A DNA stretch of 64,000 bases from Sphingomonadales bacterium (GTDB taxonomy: Bacteria > Pseudomonadota > Alphaproteobacteria > Sphingomonadales > Sphingomonadaceae), in NCBI GenBank assembly GCA_027486895.1, contig JAIXOE010000060.1, positions 1-64,000 on the forward strand. The letters run 5' to 3'. Shown here in pieces: positions 27,585-36,352 of the stretch. The notes under the pieces were generated by a model, which made no database searches, was not told where the DNA came from, and was given only the letters and a program-made list of their open reading frames with translations. A program made the position numbers and the translations under genes. Every line of letters starts with the position of its first letter. Positions within the stretch are counted from its first letter, which is position 1.

Positions 27585-28457
27585 ATGTCGCAGAAGATTT
27601 TCCATCAGCAACCACGGAGATTGCTAGCCTTCGCCGCACTTCTTGCTGGTAACGTTGCTATTGCCTTTGGACCACTTCTGGTTCGCTTTGCCGATAGCGG
27701 TCCAATCGCGACGGGTTTCTGGCGATTGGCATTGGCCACACCGTTTTTGTTTTTTGTCGGATATCGATTTGGTTTTCGTTTTTCGGGGCTTGGCAAATCA
27801 ACGATCTGGCTTGCAATAATTGCGGGTCTATTTTTCGGCGTTGATATCATCCTGTGGCACATCGGCATTTTCCAGACGAAAATGGGCAATGCGACTTTAT
27901 TTGCAAACTGCGCCAGCCTGCTCCTTGTGGTTTACGGCGTCATCATGGCGCGCAAAATGCCTAGCAAATGGGAAAGTGCCGCAGTGCTTTTTGCATTTGT
28001 TGGGGCTGCTCTTTTAATGGGGCAAAGCCTTGAGCTATCCCCTTTGCATTTCCAAGGTGATGTCCTGTCGCTCGCCGCCGGCCTGACATATACAGTATAT
28101 CTGCTGCTTATGATGCGTGTGCGGCAGAATACGGAAAGCTGGGGTGCCTTGGGCATGGCCAGCGCCGTTGCCGCGGTGGTTCTGTTGGCTGCTTCACTTT
28201 CCGCTGGGGAGCAGGTTATCCCGACAACATGGTGGCCAGTTGTGTTGCTGGCATTCTCCTCGCAATTTTTCGGGCAAGGATGCCTAACCTATGCCTTGCC
28301 GCATTTTAGCCCGCTGGTGATCGGATTGGCATTGCTGCTTCAACCTGCTTTGTCGGCGGCTGCTGGTTGGCTGGCTTTCGGCGAAACACTGACCACGATG
28401 GATTTTGCGGGCAGTGCGTTGGTGATGATCGCGCTTGTGCTGGTGCGCAAGCAATAG
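27585..28457 (+). CDS. DMT family (EamA) transporter
   Basis: Protein of 290 aa with ten hydrophobic helices in two EamA repeats, each ending near the usual Gly/Pro-rich junctions (GPLLVRFADSGPIATGFWRLALA at the start; LQPALSAAAGWLAFGETLT near the end). The start at 27585 follows GGGGG and is preferred over an ATG at 27570. It is divergent from the ene-reductase gene; the two share a promoter region of about 70 nt. Substrate unknown, metabolite export is common in the family. Confidence 0.87.
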   Translation: MSQKIFHQQPRRLLAFAALLAGNVAIAFGPLLVRFADSGPIATGFWRLALATPFLFFVGYRFGFRFSGLGKSTIWLAIIAGLFFGVDIILWHIGIFQTKMGNATLFANCASLLLVVYGVIMARKMPSKWESAAVLFAFVGAALLMGQSLELSPLHFQGDVLSLAAGLTYTVYLLLMMRVRQNTESWGALGMASAVAAVVLLAASLSAGEQVIPTTWWPVVLLAFSSQFFGQGCLTYALPHFSPLVIGLALLLQPALSAAAGWLAFGETLTTMDFAGSALVMIALVLVRKQ

Positions 28458-28495
28458 ACCTTTTCTTGCGGGCACCGAACGCCTACATATTGTTC

Positions 28496-29164
28496 ATGTC
28501 TATATCACCTCTTCCTGCCGACCCGACGCTTGACGAAATTCGCGCTGCCCTTGCCCCAATCATTGCGCGCAACGCGGGCTTTGATGGCTGGTCGGAAGCC
28601 GCCGTACATTCGGCCGCTGATGAAGCTGGCGTCGACCGCGATGTTGCGAAACTTGCGTTCAAGGATAACGCGATCGACATGATCGACGCATGGATCGACA
28701 GCATTGACTTGGAACTTGCGCATCGTTTGCCGTCAGAAAAACTCGGGGCCATGAAAATCCGTGACCGGATTACAGCATTGCTGGCAACGCGGTTGGAAAT
28801 CATGGCACCGGACCGCGAATCCCTGCGGCGGGCAATGGCGATCATGGCGATGCCTCAGAATCTGGTGCGCAGTGCAAAGATCGGCTGGCGGTCTGCTGAC
28901 CGTATGTGGCGTCTTGCCGGGGATACCGCGAGCGACTTCAACCATTATACCAAACGCATGACGCTTTCGGCGGTATATGCGAGCACGCTGAGTGTTTTCG
29001 TAAATGATGACAGCGACAATTTTGCCGATGCACGTGCGTTCCTCGATCGCCGCATTGATAATGTGATGCAGTTTGAGAAGGTGAAGTTTCAGGCCAAACA
29101 GCGTCAGGAATATGTACCAAGCCTCTCGCGCTTTATCGGCCGGCTTCGCTATCCCGCGCGTTAA
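28496..29164 (+). CDS. COQ9 family ubiquinone-biosynthesis protein
   Basis: Protein of 222 aa from ATG 28496; the 43 upstream open codons overlap the previous gene and are not conserved-looking. TLDEIRAALAPIIARNAGFDGWSEAAVHSAADEAGVD is the COQ9 N-terminal TetR-like fold, and IAMMAMPQN...RMWRLAGDTASDFNHYTKRMTLSAVYASTL is the family's conserved core. COQ9 binds lipid and assists hydroxylation of the ubiquinone ring. Confidence 0.9.
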   Translation: MSISPLPADPTLDEIRAALAPIIARNAGFDGWSEAAVHSAADEAGVDRDVAKLAFKDNAIDMIDAWIDSIDLELAHRLPSEKLGAMKIRDRITALLATRLEIMAPDRESLRRAMAIMAMPQNLVRSAKIGWRSADRMWRLAGDTASDFNHYTKRMTLSAVYASTLSVFVNDDSDNFADARAFLDRRIDNVMQFEKVKFQAKQRQEYVPSLSRFIGRLRYPAR

Positions 29165-29212
29165 TCCAAATCTCTATTGATGTTATTGCGAATCGGTTGC
29201 AAATAGGCGCCC

Positions 29213-29455
29213 GTGCAGCTTGACCATCTTCCATTAAACCGCGCCGCGGTTATTCGGGCCATCGATTGGGATGTTTTGCCCGATCAGGAAGGGCATCGTT
29301 TGCGTTCGCTTGGCTTTGAACCGGGGGTCGCCATAGAAGCATTGCACAAGGGCATCTTGATGTGGCGTGACCCGCTTGCCGTGCGTGTTGGCCGAATGAC
29401 CGTAGCCTTGCGCACCAATGTTGCCGCAGCCATCGATTGCGAGCTCAAGACATGA
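29213..29455 (+). CDS. feoA: Ferrous iron transport protein FeoA
   Basis: Protein of 80 aa with an SH3-like FeoA fold (GHRLRSLGFEPGVAIEALHKG, RVGRMTVALR). The start is GTG 29213-29215. It is coupled to feoB by an ATGA junction (29452-29455). FeoA is a cytosolic helper of the FeoB iron permease. The upstream segment TTGCGAATCGGTTGCAA (29184-29200) may be a Fur/iron-responsive operator; this is weak. Confidence 0.9.
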   Translation: MQLDHLPLNRAAVIRAIDWDVLPDQEGHRLRSLGFEPGVAIEALHKGILMWRDPLAVRVGRMTVALRTNVAAAIDCELKT

Positions 29456-31305
29456 CTCAAATGCCGCCGCTCGTTGCCCTTGTCGGGAATCCCAATGCCG
29501 GAAAAAGTGCGCTGTTCAATGCGCTGACGGGTGCACGACAGAAGATTGCAAATTATCCCGGCGTCACGGTTGAGCGCAAATCGGGGCGGGCCACTTTCGA
29601 CGATGGCCGACCCGTTGAAATGATCGACTTGCCCGGTGCCTATAGCCTCGATCCCGATAGCCTTGATGAAGCCGTGACCCGCGATGTCGTATTGGGAAAT
29701 CTGGAGGGCCATCGTCGCCCTGATGCGCTTGTGATCGTTCTTGATGCCGGAAATCTCGACAACCATCTCCGCTTCGCGCTTGAACTGATTGCGCAGGGAC
29801 TGCCAACAGTGGTCGCACTGAACATGGTGGATCTTGCCGAACGTGATGGCTTGAAGTTGGATGCAGATAAACTCTCCCGCGCCTTGGGTGTACCCGTTAT
29901 TGAAACGGTTGCCGTCCGCCGTCGTGGTCTCGCACCTCTGATGGCGGAGCTTGAACAAGCACTTAAAGCGCCACGTCCACCTGGTGACCCTGTTGCAATA
30001 TCGTTTGGCGCGCAGAATCAGCGCGCGCGCGACATTGCCCGTTCGGTGATCATCAGCGAAACGGCTGGCCGTCAGTGGACCCGCAGAATGGATTCCGTCT
30101 TGTTGCACCCGGTTGGCGGGGTGGTCATTTTGCTCGCTTTGCTGTTCCTGATGTTTCAGGCGGTTTACGGCTGGTCTGAGGCACCGATTGGCTGGATTGA
30201 AAGCGGTTTTGCCCTGTTAAGTGATGCCATTACGGGCGCGCTGCCTGATGGATTATTCCGGTCATTTTTGACTGACGGTGTCATTGCGGGTGTCGGATCG
30301 GTGATCGTTTTCCTTCCGCAGATTTTGATCCTGTTTCTGTTCATTCTGCTCCTTGAGGCATCGGGTTATATGACGCGGGCTGCCTTTGTCATGGACAGGG
30401 TGATGGCGGCGGTTGGCCTTTCGGGACATAGCTTCATTCCGCTTTTGTCGTCCTTTGCCTGTGCGATCCCCGGGATAATGGCGACCCGCACCATCATGGA
30501 TCAGAAGGAGCGGCTGGCAACGATATTGATTGCACCGCTGATGACCTGTTCCGCGCGGCTGCCGGTATATACCGTTATCATTGGCGCATTCATTCCAGCA
30601 ACGACTGTTGGACCCGGAATCGGATTGCAGGGCCTTGTCCTCTTCGGCCTGTATATCTCAGGCATATTGGGCGCAATGCTCGCGGCATCGGTCATCCAGC
30701 GCTTTGTGACGCAAAGCCAGACCAGCAGTTTTCTGATTGAAATGCCCCGCTATCAATGGCCGCGATTGAACGATATCGCGCTTGGTCTGTGGCAGCGCGC
30801 TTGGGTGTTTTTGCGCCGCGCAGGCACGATTATCTTTGCTGCGACCATCATATTGTGGGCGCTGTTAAGCTTCCCCAAGGCGCCGGAAGGCAGCGGCGTT
30901 TCGCAAGTGGAATATTCGGTTGCTGGCCGCATTGCCGATGGTCTTGAACCTATCGTCCGCCCAATTGGCTTCAACCATGATATCGCGCTTGCCCTTATCC
31001 CTGCCATGGCCGCACGCGAAGTGGCGGTTTCCGCATTGGCCACGGTCTATGCAATTGATGCTGCGGACGACGAAGCGGCAGCGACAAGTCTTGGCCCCAA
31101 ATTAGCGGCCGATTGGTCGCTCGCCACGGCGTTGGCGTTTCTCGCCTGGTTTGTCTTTGCTCCACAATGTATTTCGACAATTGCTGTCACGCGGCGCGAA
31201 ACCAACGGCTGGAAATGGCCGATCTTCATGGTCACATATCTTTTTGCATTGGCATATGCTGCGGCGGGCATAACATATTGGACAGCGCGTTCCTTCGGCT
31301 TATAG
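29452..31305 (+). CDS. feoB: Ferrous iron transporter FeoB
   Basis: Protein of 617 aa. The N-terminal G domain has GNPNAGKS at 12-19, [12 protein letters not shown] (switch I), DLPGAYSL (G3) and NMVD (G4). The C-terminal part has about eight membrane helices, with the two gate regions. It is the Fe(II) permease across the inner membrane. It is of the shorter type and lacks a clear C-terminal cytoplasmic extension. Confidence 0.95.
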   Translation: MTQMPPLVALVGNPNAGKSALFNALTGARQKIANYPGVTVERKSGRATFDDGRPVEMIDLPGAYSLDPDSLDEAVTRDVVLGNLEGHRRPDALVIVLDAGNLDNHLRFALELIAQGLPTVVALNMVDLAERDGLKLDADKLSRALGVPVIETVAVRRRGLAPLMAELEQALKAPRPPGDPVAISFGAQNQRARDIARSVIISETAGRQWTRRMDSVLLHPVGGVVILLALLFLMFQAVYGWSEAPIGWIESGFALLSDAITGALPDGLFRSFLTDGVIAGVGSVIVFLPQILILFLFILLLEASGYMTRAAFVMDRVMAAVGLSGHSFIPLLSSFACAIPGIMATRTIMDQKERLATILIAPLMTCSARLPVYTVIIGAFIPATTVGPGIGLQGLVLFGLYISGILGAMLAASVIQRFVTQSQTSSFLIEMPRYQWPRLNDIALGLWQRAWVFLRRAGTIIFAATIILWALLSFPKAPEGSGVSQVEYSVAGRIADGLEPIVRPIGFNHDIALALIPAMAAREVAVSALATVYAIDAADDEAAATSLGPKLAADWSLATALAFLAWFVFAPQCISTIAVTRRETNGWKWPIFMVTYLFALAYAAAGITYWTARSFGL

Positions 31306-31342
31306 CAAGTTAACAAGAACATTTGCATTAGAGGGCAGGAAC

Positions 31343-31867
31343 ATGGCGGGAAGCGTCAATAAAGTTATCATCGTTGGCAATTTGGGCGCTGATCCCGAAG
31401 TGAAATCCTTTCAGAACGGTGGACGCATTTGCAACCTGCGGATCGCAACATCGGAAGACTGGAAAGATCGCACGACCGGCGAGAAAAAAGAACGCACGGA
31501 ATGGCATAGCGTCGTGCTGAATTCCGACGGCCTTGTCGGCGTTGCTGAACGCTTCCTAAAAAAGGGTAGCAAGGTGTACATCGAAGGCCAATTGCGCACA
31601 CGCAAATGGCAAGATGCTTCAGGTAATGACCGTTACACGACCGAAGTGTCTGTCGCTGGTTTTGATGGCAAGCTGGTCATGCTTGATGGTCCAAAGGGCG
31701 GATCGGGTAGCGGCGAAGGCTGGAGCGGCGGCGCATCTGGCGGTGGTTCCTCGGGCGGATCATCGGGTGGAAACAATTGGGGTGCCGGCGGCGGCGGTGG
31801 CGGAAGTTCTTCCGGTTTTGGCGGCGGTGATTTTGACAACGACCTTGATGACGACGTACCATTTTGA
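31343..31867 (+). CDS. ssb: Single-stranded DNA-binding protein
   Basis: Protein of 174 aa. The OB fold opens [21 protein letters not shown] and includes WHSVVLN and [12 protein letters not shown]-like strands. A Gly/Ser-rich linker (about 115-160) leads to the acidic C-terminal tip DDDVPF that binds repair and replication partners. A good ribosome site (GGCAGGAAC) precedes the ATG. No SOS box of GTTC-N7-GTTC type is seen upstream. Confidence 0.96.
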   Translation: MAGSVNKVIIVGNLGADPEVKSFQNGGRICNLRIATSEDWKDRTTGEKKERTEWHSVVLNSDGLVGVAERFLKKGSKVYIEGQLRTRKWQDASGNDRYTTEVSVAGFDGKLVMLDGPKGGSGSGEGWSGGASGGGSSGGSSGGNNWGAGGGGGGSSSGFGGGDFDNDLDDDVPF

Positions 31868-31914
31868 TCGCTAGTCAGGTGCCAATACCAACGCGAGATT
31901 GAACAGGGGCCAAA

Positions 31915-32589
31915 ATGAAAAAAGCAATTTTGGCTCTTGTCCTGATTGGCGCGATTGCTGCCTATTTCGCGTTTGATTTGGGCCAATATCTCAGCCTCGA
32001 AAACTTCAAGGCGAGCCAGGCAGAAATTGTCGCGGCCAAGGATGCGAACCCAGCTTTGTATATCGCCGGGTTTTTCCTTCTCTACGTCGCGGTGACGGGA
32101 TTATCGATTCCCGGCGCTGCGATAATGAGCTTGGTTGCCGGCGCTTTGTTCGGCGTTGTCATTGGCACGCTTATTGTGTCCTTCGCATCGACCATCGGCG
32201 CGACATTGGCGTTCCTCAGCTCGCGTTATTTGTTGCGCGATTGGGTGCAAGGCAAATTTGGCGAACGCTTGCGTGCAGTGGATGACGGACTTGAAAAAGA
32301 CGGCGCATTCTATCTTTTCACGCTGCGTTTGATTCCGGTCTTTCCGTTCTTCGTCATCAACCTGCTGATGGGTCTTACACGGATTAAGACCGGCACATTC
32401 TTCTGGGTGAGCCAGATCGGCATGTTGCCGGCAACGATCGTGTTTGTGAATGCCGGCACCCAGATCAGCCGCATCGAAAGCACGGCTGGTTTGTTGTCTC
32501 CGACCTTGATTGCATCGTTCGTCGCCTTGGCGTTTTTCCCGTGGGCGGCAAAGGCTATCGTAGCCATCGTGAAACGCAGCCGTGGCTGA
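31915..32589 (+). CDS. TVP38/TMEM64 (DedA-like) family membrane protein
   Basis: Protein of 224 aa with about six hydrophobic segments. YVAVTGLSIPGAAIMSLVAGALFG and ASTIGATLAFLSSRYLLRDW carry the reentrant loop/Gly motifs of this family, thought to move lipids across membranes. The downstream flavin disulfide reductase starts 8 nt inside its 3' end, so the two are coupled, a pairing seen widely in bacteria. Confidence 0.88.
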   Translation: MKKAILALVLIGAIAAYFAFDLGQYLSLENFKASQAEIVAAKDANPALYIAGFFLLYVAVTGLSIPGAAIMSLVAGALFGVVIGTLIVSFASTIGATLAFLSSRYLLRDWVQGKFGERLRAVDDGLEKDGAFYLFTLRLIPVFPFFVINLLMGLTRIKTGTFFWVSQIGMLPATIVFVNAGTQISRIESTAGLLSPTLIASFVALAFFPWAAKAIVAIVKRSRG

Positions 32590-34042
32590 ACGCTGGCAAA
32601 AGCCAAAGCGGTTTGACCGCAACCTCATTGTCATTGGTGCAGGATCGGCGGGCCTAGTGTCTGCGTACATCGCGGCTATGGTCAAAGCGAAAGTGACGCT
32701 GGTCGAAGCGCATGACATGGGCGGCGATTGTCTGAATACCGGATGCGTGCCGTCAAAGGCGCTCATCAAAAGCGCTAAGGTTGCGCACCAGGTTGCGGAC
32801 TCGGCCCGCTTTGGTATTCAGAATGGCGCGCCAGTCGTTGACTTCCCTGCGGTCATGCGCCGTGTCCGCGATGTCATTACCGCGATTGAACCGCATGATA
32901 GTGTTGAGCGCTTTACGGGTCTCGGCGTTGATTGCGTGAAGGGCTATGCCCGTTTCATTGATCCGTGGACCGTCGAGATAAATGGCGAGCGACAGTTAAC
33001 CGCAAAATCCTTCATTATCGCCACGGGCGCAGCGCCGTTCATCCCGCCACTCCCGGGTGTGGAGGATAGCGGCTATCTGACGAGCGAGAGTTTGTGGGAT
33101 GCCATGGCAGTTCGGCCAAGTGCGCCCAACCGTCTGGTGATATTGGGTGGCGGCCCGATTGGCTGCGAACTGGCGCAGGCATTCCAGCGTCTTGGGTCGC
33201 AGGTAACAATCGTCGAAATGGCGGACCGGTTGCTGCTTAAAGAGGATGCTGATGCCGCTGCATTGGTGACCACGCGATTAGAGTCCGAAGGCGTAACGAT
33301 TCACACAGCCCACCGTGCCGTGCGATTTGAGCCGGGAAAATCGTTGGTCGTTGAAGGACCACAAGGCGCAACGTCGATAGCCTATGATGACATCATCATC
33401 GCGGTTGGTCGCAAGCCGCGGGTGTCGGGCTTTGGTCTCGAAGAATTGGGCCTCGTTGTCGATGGCAAGCTTGAGAATGATGATTTCCTGCGCACGAACA
33501 TGCCGCACATATTGTGTGCAGGCGACGTTGCCGGACGCCAGCAACTCACGCACGGCGGCAGTCATGAGGCATGGTATGCGAGCGTAAATGCACTTGTCCA
33601 GCCCTTCAAAAAATACCGCACCGATTACCGCGTCCTGCCACGTGTAACCTATACCGAACCCGAGCTTGCGACTGTTGGCTTGACCGAAGCGGAAGCGCGC
33701 GCGCAAGGCCTGTCTTTCGATGTCACGCGTTACGACCTTGATGATCTCGACCGCGCCATTGCCGAAAGCGAAGCGCATGGCTTTGTCAAAATCCTGACTG
33801 CGAAGGGCAATGATCGCATTTTAGGCGCAACGATCATCGGCCAGAATGCAGGGGAAATTCTGGCCGAAGTAACCTTCGCGATGAAGCACAAAATGGGTCT
33901 GCGTAAAATCCTCCAGACCATTCACCCCTATCCAACTTGGGCTGAGGCTAACAAATATGCTGCCGGCCAATATGGGTTGGCGCGCAAGCCCGAAGGTTTG
34001 CTGAAATGGGCGGAGCGTTGGTTCCGGTGGCAGCGTGGCTAG
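32582..34042 (+). CDS. FAD-dependent pyridine nucleotide-disulfide oxidoreductase (mercuric reductase/dihydrolipoamide dehydrogenase-like)
   Basis: Protein of 486 aa from GTG 32582. The FAD site is GAGSAGLVSAY, the redox pair GGDCLNTGCVPSKA has Cys50 and Cys55, and the NADH site is LGGGPIGCELAQAF. ICAGDVAG and the C-terminal HPYPTWAEANKYAAG dimer-interface His complete a class I flavin disulfide reductase. It lacks the N-terminal HMA domain and C-terminal Cys pair of true MerA, so mercury reduction is unlikely. Its stop overlaps the convergent gene by 4 nt. Confidence 0.87.
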   Translation: MAERWQKPKRFDRNLIVIGAGSAGLVSAYIAAMVKAKVTLVEAHDMGGDCLNTGCVPSKALIKSAKVAHQVADSARFGIQNGAPVVDFPAVMRRVRDVITAIEPHDSVERFTGLGVDCVKGYARFIDPWTVEINGERQLTAKSFIIATGAAPFIPPLPGVEDSGYLTSESLWDAMAVRPSAPNRLVILGGGPIGCELAQAFQRLGSQVTIVEMADRLLLKEDADAAALVTTRLESEGVTIHTAHRAVRFEPGKSLVVEGPQGATSIAYDDIIIAVGRKPRVSGFGLEELGLVVDGKLENDDFLRTNMPHILCAGDVAGRQQLTHGGSHEAWYASVNALVQPFKKYRTDYRVLPRVTYTEPELATVGLTEAEARAQGLSFDVTRYDLDDLDRAIAESEAHGFVKILTAKGNDRILGATIIGQNAGEILAEVTFAMKHKMGLRKILQTIHPYPTWAEANKYAAGQYGLARKPEGLLKWAERWFRWQRG

Positions 34043-34641
34043 CTGAAGCTTTTTGCGGCGAGTGCAATACGTTGCGCAACGGTCATTAGACACAAAACGG
34101 CAAATATAATCGCCAAACTCGGGAAAAATCCCGGGAGCAGGCAGAATAGCAGAAAGAATGCGATGGTTTCCGCGCCCTCCATCAAACCGGTTGAATAGAT
34201 AAATGCTTTCGGGCCGTGCGCACCATCATCAGCATTGCGGCGCGCGGCGATTGCTGCAAATCCGAGAAAGCTTACTGCCGTCAGTGTGAAGCTGGCAACC
34301 AGTGCGAGGGCTGGCATTTGATTGTCTGCACTGAGAGTGCCGAACGCGACCGGGACGGAGACGTAGAACAGAAAGTCGCACAGCGAATCCAAATATCCGC
34401 CAAACTCAGTCGGCCCGATAATGCGTGCAATCGCGCCATCTAGGCCGTCAAAAATGCGGTTCAGCACGACACACACCAAGGCGGCTGGAAAATTGCCCTG
34501 TGTGATGAAAAACGCTGCCCCAAGTCCGATTGCAGCACCTGTTAAGGTGAGGGTGTTCGCAGAAAACCGGGCGTCTGCCAGCATGCGTGCCATGCGGAAC
34601 AGCGTAGGGTCAACCAGCCGGCGAAGCGCCACATCAAACAT
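34039..34641 (-). CDS. CDP-alcohol phosphatidyltransferase family protein
   Basis: Protein of 200 aa with about six membrane helices. The full catalytic motif D-x2-D-G-x2-A-R-x8-G-x3-D-x3-D is present at 65-89 (DGLDGAIAR then GYLDSLCD). Such enzymes make phospholipid headgroups or archaetidyl-like lipids; the acceptor alcohol is not defined. It lies in an operon-like run with DUF177 and CBP3 genes. Confidence 0.88.
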   Translation of the reverse strand: MFDVALRRLVDPTLFRMARMLADARFSANTLTLTGAAIGLGAAFFITQGNFPAALVCVVLNRIFDGLDGAIARIIGPTEFGGYLDSLCDFLFYVSVPVAFGTLSADNQMPALALVASFTLTAVSFLGFAAIAARRNADDGAHGPKAFIYSTGLMEGAETIAFFLLFCLLPGFFPSLAIIFAVLCLMTVAQRIALAAKSFS

Positions 34642-34653
34642 GGCGGAGCACCA

Positions 34654-35184
34654 TCATTTTTTCGCCAGCAAGTCCTTCAGCCCAGCGAGCGCGCTCACCG
34701 GAGCAACATCTTCTTCGCTTTTTACGCCCGCAGCCCTCAAGATTTTCTCGGCCTCGGGACTGCGTGGATAGGGATTGAGCGCTAGACCCAATGACTGCGC
34801 AACCGCCTCGCCCAAATCAATGGTCTGGCCGTCGTGGAACATTGTGTCGCAATCTTCCGGTGCGAGTTCGAGTTCAACTTCGCCGTTTAATGTAGGTTCA
34901 GCAATAAACTGGATATGGATGGCCTCGTCCAACTTTGCAGGAACCGGATCATGCGTTGCGATGCAAAATTGCGCGAGGCTGGCCGTGAAGCGTCCGGTTG
35001 CAATCACTGCATCGCCTTCATGCTTCAACGATATTTCAGCCTCAAGATCGTCGAGCGCGGCAAGATCAAACCGCGCCATTAGGCCACTGCGTGCAGCTTC
35101 ATCCGCCGAAAGGCGAAGGTTGCGGCTGTGGTTTCCAACTTCGGAGATTTTGATGACATAGCTGAACTCGTTAGCCGTCACCAT
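34654..35184 (-). CDS. DUF177 (YceD) family protein
   Basis: Protein of 176 aa. The acidic region FIAEPTLNGEVELELAPEDCDTMFHDGQTIDLGEAVAQSLGLALNPYPRSP is the YceD/DUF177 signature, including the motif IDLGEAVAQSLxLALNPYPR. In many bacteria this gene precedes rpmF and affects 23S rRNA maturation; here rpmF is not adjacent. It starts 7 nt inside the 3' end of the upstream chaperone gene. Confidence 0.88.
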   Translation of the reverse strand: MVTANEFSYVIKISEVGNHSRNLRLSADEAARSGLMARFDLAALDDLEAEISLKHEGDAVIATGRFTASLAQFCIATHDPVPAKLDEAIHIQFIAEPTLNGEVELELAPEDCDTMFHDGQTIDLGEAVAQSLGLALNPYPRSPEAEKILRAAGVKSEEDVAPVSALAGLKDLLAKK

Positions 35185-35702
35185 TTGGCGTCACCTTCAA
35201 CGATCATATCAGGCAATTGCGAGCCCAATGCACGTTCGACATCAAGCAAACCTTGGCGTGTGTGCGCAAGCGGACCAGCGTCGGGTGCGACGCCCCTGTA
35301 CATATTGCGTATGATGGCTTCATCGAGTTCGGTCGTATCTGACAGAGCTGTCCGCAACGCGCCGAGGCGGCCGCCGACAGCACTCATAATCTGGCCGATA
35401 TGTTTGCCAACAATCATGTCGCCGATGCCCACTTCACGCAGCTGCCCATCCATGTCGTCGACAAACACTTCAGTCAGGCGCGCCATGTCGAGTGCGTAAC
35501 CACCGCTGTCCTCAAGCCGCAGCAGAACCAGCGACAATATAGCAGCAACCATATCGAAGCGTCCGTCAATGCTGTCCGGAACTTGCCCTTCGATATACCA
35601 ATGTGGCTCACGGGCCTTAGCGACGATCTGGTTATAAAGGGGAATGAGCTTAAGCTTGGGGTCAGGTTCCCCTTTCCCGAAAAGTCTTTTCAATAATGTC
35701 AT
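35178..35702 (-). CDS. Ubiquinol-cytochrome c reductase chaperone (CBP3 family)
   Basis: Protein of 174 aa. LYNQIVAKAREPHWYIEGQVPDSIDGRFDMVAAILSLVLLRL and the later EVFVDDMDGQLREVGIGDMIVGKHI are the CBP3/UQCC1 signatures. It should help assemble the cytochrome bc1 complex, whose genes are elsewhere. It opens a minus-strand run and is divergent from bamE. Confidence 0.9.
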   Translation of the reverse strand: MTLLKRLFGKGEPDPKLKLIPLYNQIVAKAREPHWYIEGQVPDSIDGRFDMVAAILSLVLLRLEDSGGYALDMARLTEVFVDDMDGQLREVGIGDMIVGKHIGQIMSAVGGRLGALRTALSDTTELDEAIIRNMYRGVAPDAGPLAHTRQGLLDVERALGSQLPDMIVEGDAKW

Positions 35703-35816
35703 TTTGACGCGTTTTCATCCTTACTCATCGGGCATTCATCTGGGATTGCATATTGATATTGCGCCTTAAGGATGCAATGGCAAAGGCACAAGTTTAGTGG
35801 ATTAGCGGAGAAGTTT

Positions 35817-36290
35817 ATGCGCGCGTCGCAAATTGCAGGTTTTGCAGCATTATTAGCCGCTATGACATTGGCGTCGGGTTGTACTCGGCTTCGTTCGCAT
35901 CAGGGCTATATTGGCGACCAGACTTTGCTGAACGCCATCCAACCAGGCGTCGACAACAAGGAATCGGTTCAGGCATCGCTTGGCCGTCCTACATTTGTCG
36001 GTCAGTTTGATCAGAACGACTGGTATTATTATTCCCGCGACACAAAGCAGCTCGCGTTTTCGCAGCCTAAGGCGGATTCGCAATATGTGCTGAAGGTCCG
36101 GTTTGACCCTGCAGGAAATGTCGCCTCAGTCGCGCAAACCGGCAAAGAGCTGATTTCGAAAATCAGCCCTGAAGGCGATGAAACGCCAACGCTTGGCCGC
36201 AACACCAGCTTCTTTGAAGAAGTCTTCGGCAACATCGGTTCAGTTGGCGCAGGCAGTGGCCAAGGCGCAACGCCGAACAGCCCGAACTGA
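35817..36290 (+). CDS. bamE: Outer membrane protein assembly factor BamE
   Basis: Protein of 157 aa from ATG 35817, chosen because it follows GCGGAG and gives a lipoprotein signal with lipobox LASGC (Cys22). GYIGDQTLLNAIQPGVDNKESVQASLGRPTFVG and DWYYYSRDTKQLAF are the SmpA/OmlA fold. BamE anchors in the outer membrane and supports the Bam complex. Confidence 0.92.
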   Translation: MRASQIAGFAALLAAMTLASGCTRLRSHQGYIGDQTLLNAIQPGVDNKESVQASLGRPTFVGQFDQNDWYYYSRDTKQLAFSQPKADSQYVLKVRFDPAGNVASVAQTGKELISKISPEGDETPTLGRNTSFFEEVFGNIGSVGAGSGQGATPNSPN

Positions 36291-36320
36291 TTCTGATCTA
36301 GCTTTGCGCTATGCGTAAAG

Positions 36321-36346
36321 GCGGGGACGATCGCCCCCGCTTTCTT
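36321..36346. terminator. Bidirectional terminator between bamE and the malic enzyme gene
   Basis: GCGGGG (36321-36326) pairs with CCCCGC (36335-36340), followed by TTTCTTC on the plus side; it also lies 12 nt after the convergent malic enzyme stop. Confidence 0.8.
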
Positions 36347-36352
36347 CTCCGC

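Noticed and set aside
31306-31342. SOS box before ssb
   Set aside because: GAAC motifs are present, but the spacing is about 18 nt rather than 7.
32582-34042. True mercuric reductase
   Set aside because: The N-terminal metal-binding domain and C-terminal vicinal cysteines are missing and no other mer gene is near.
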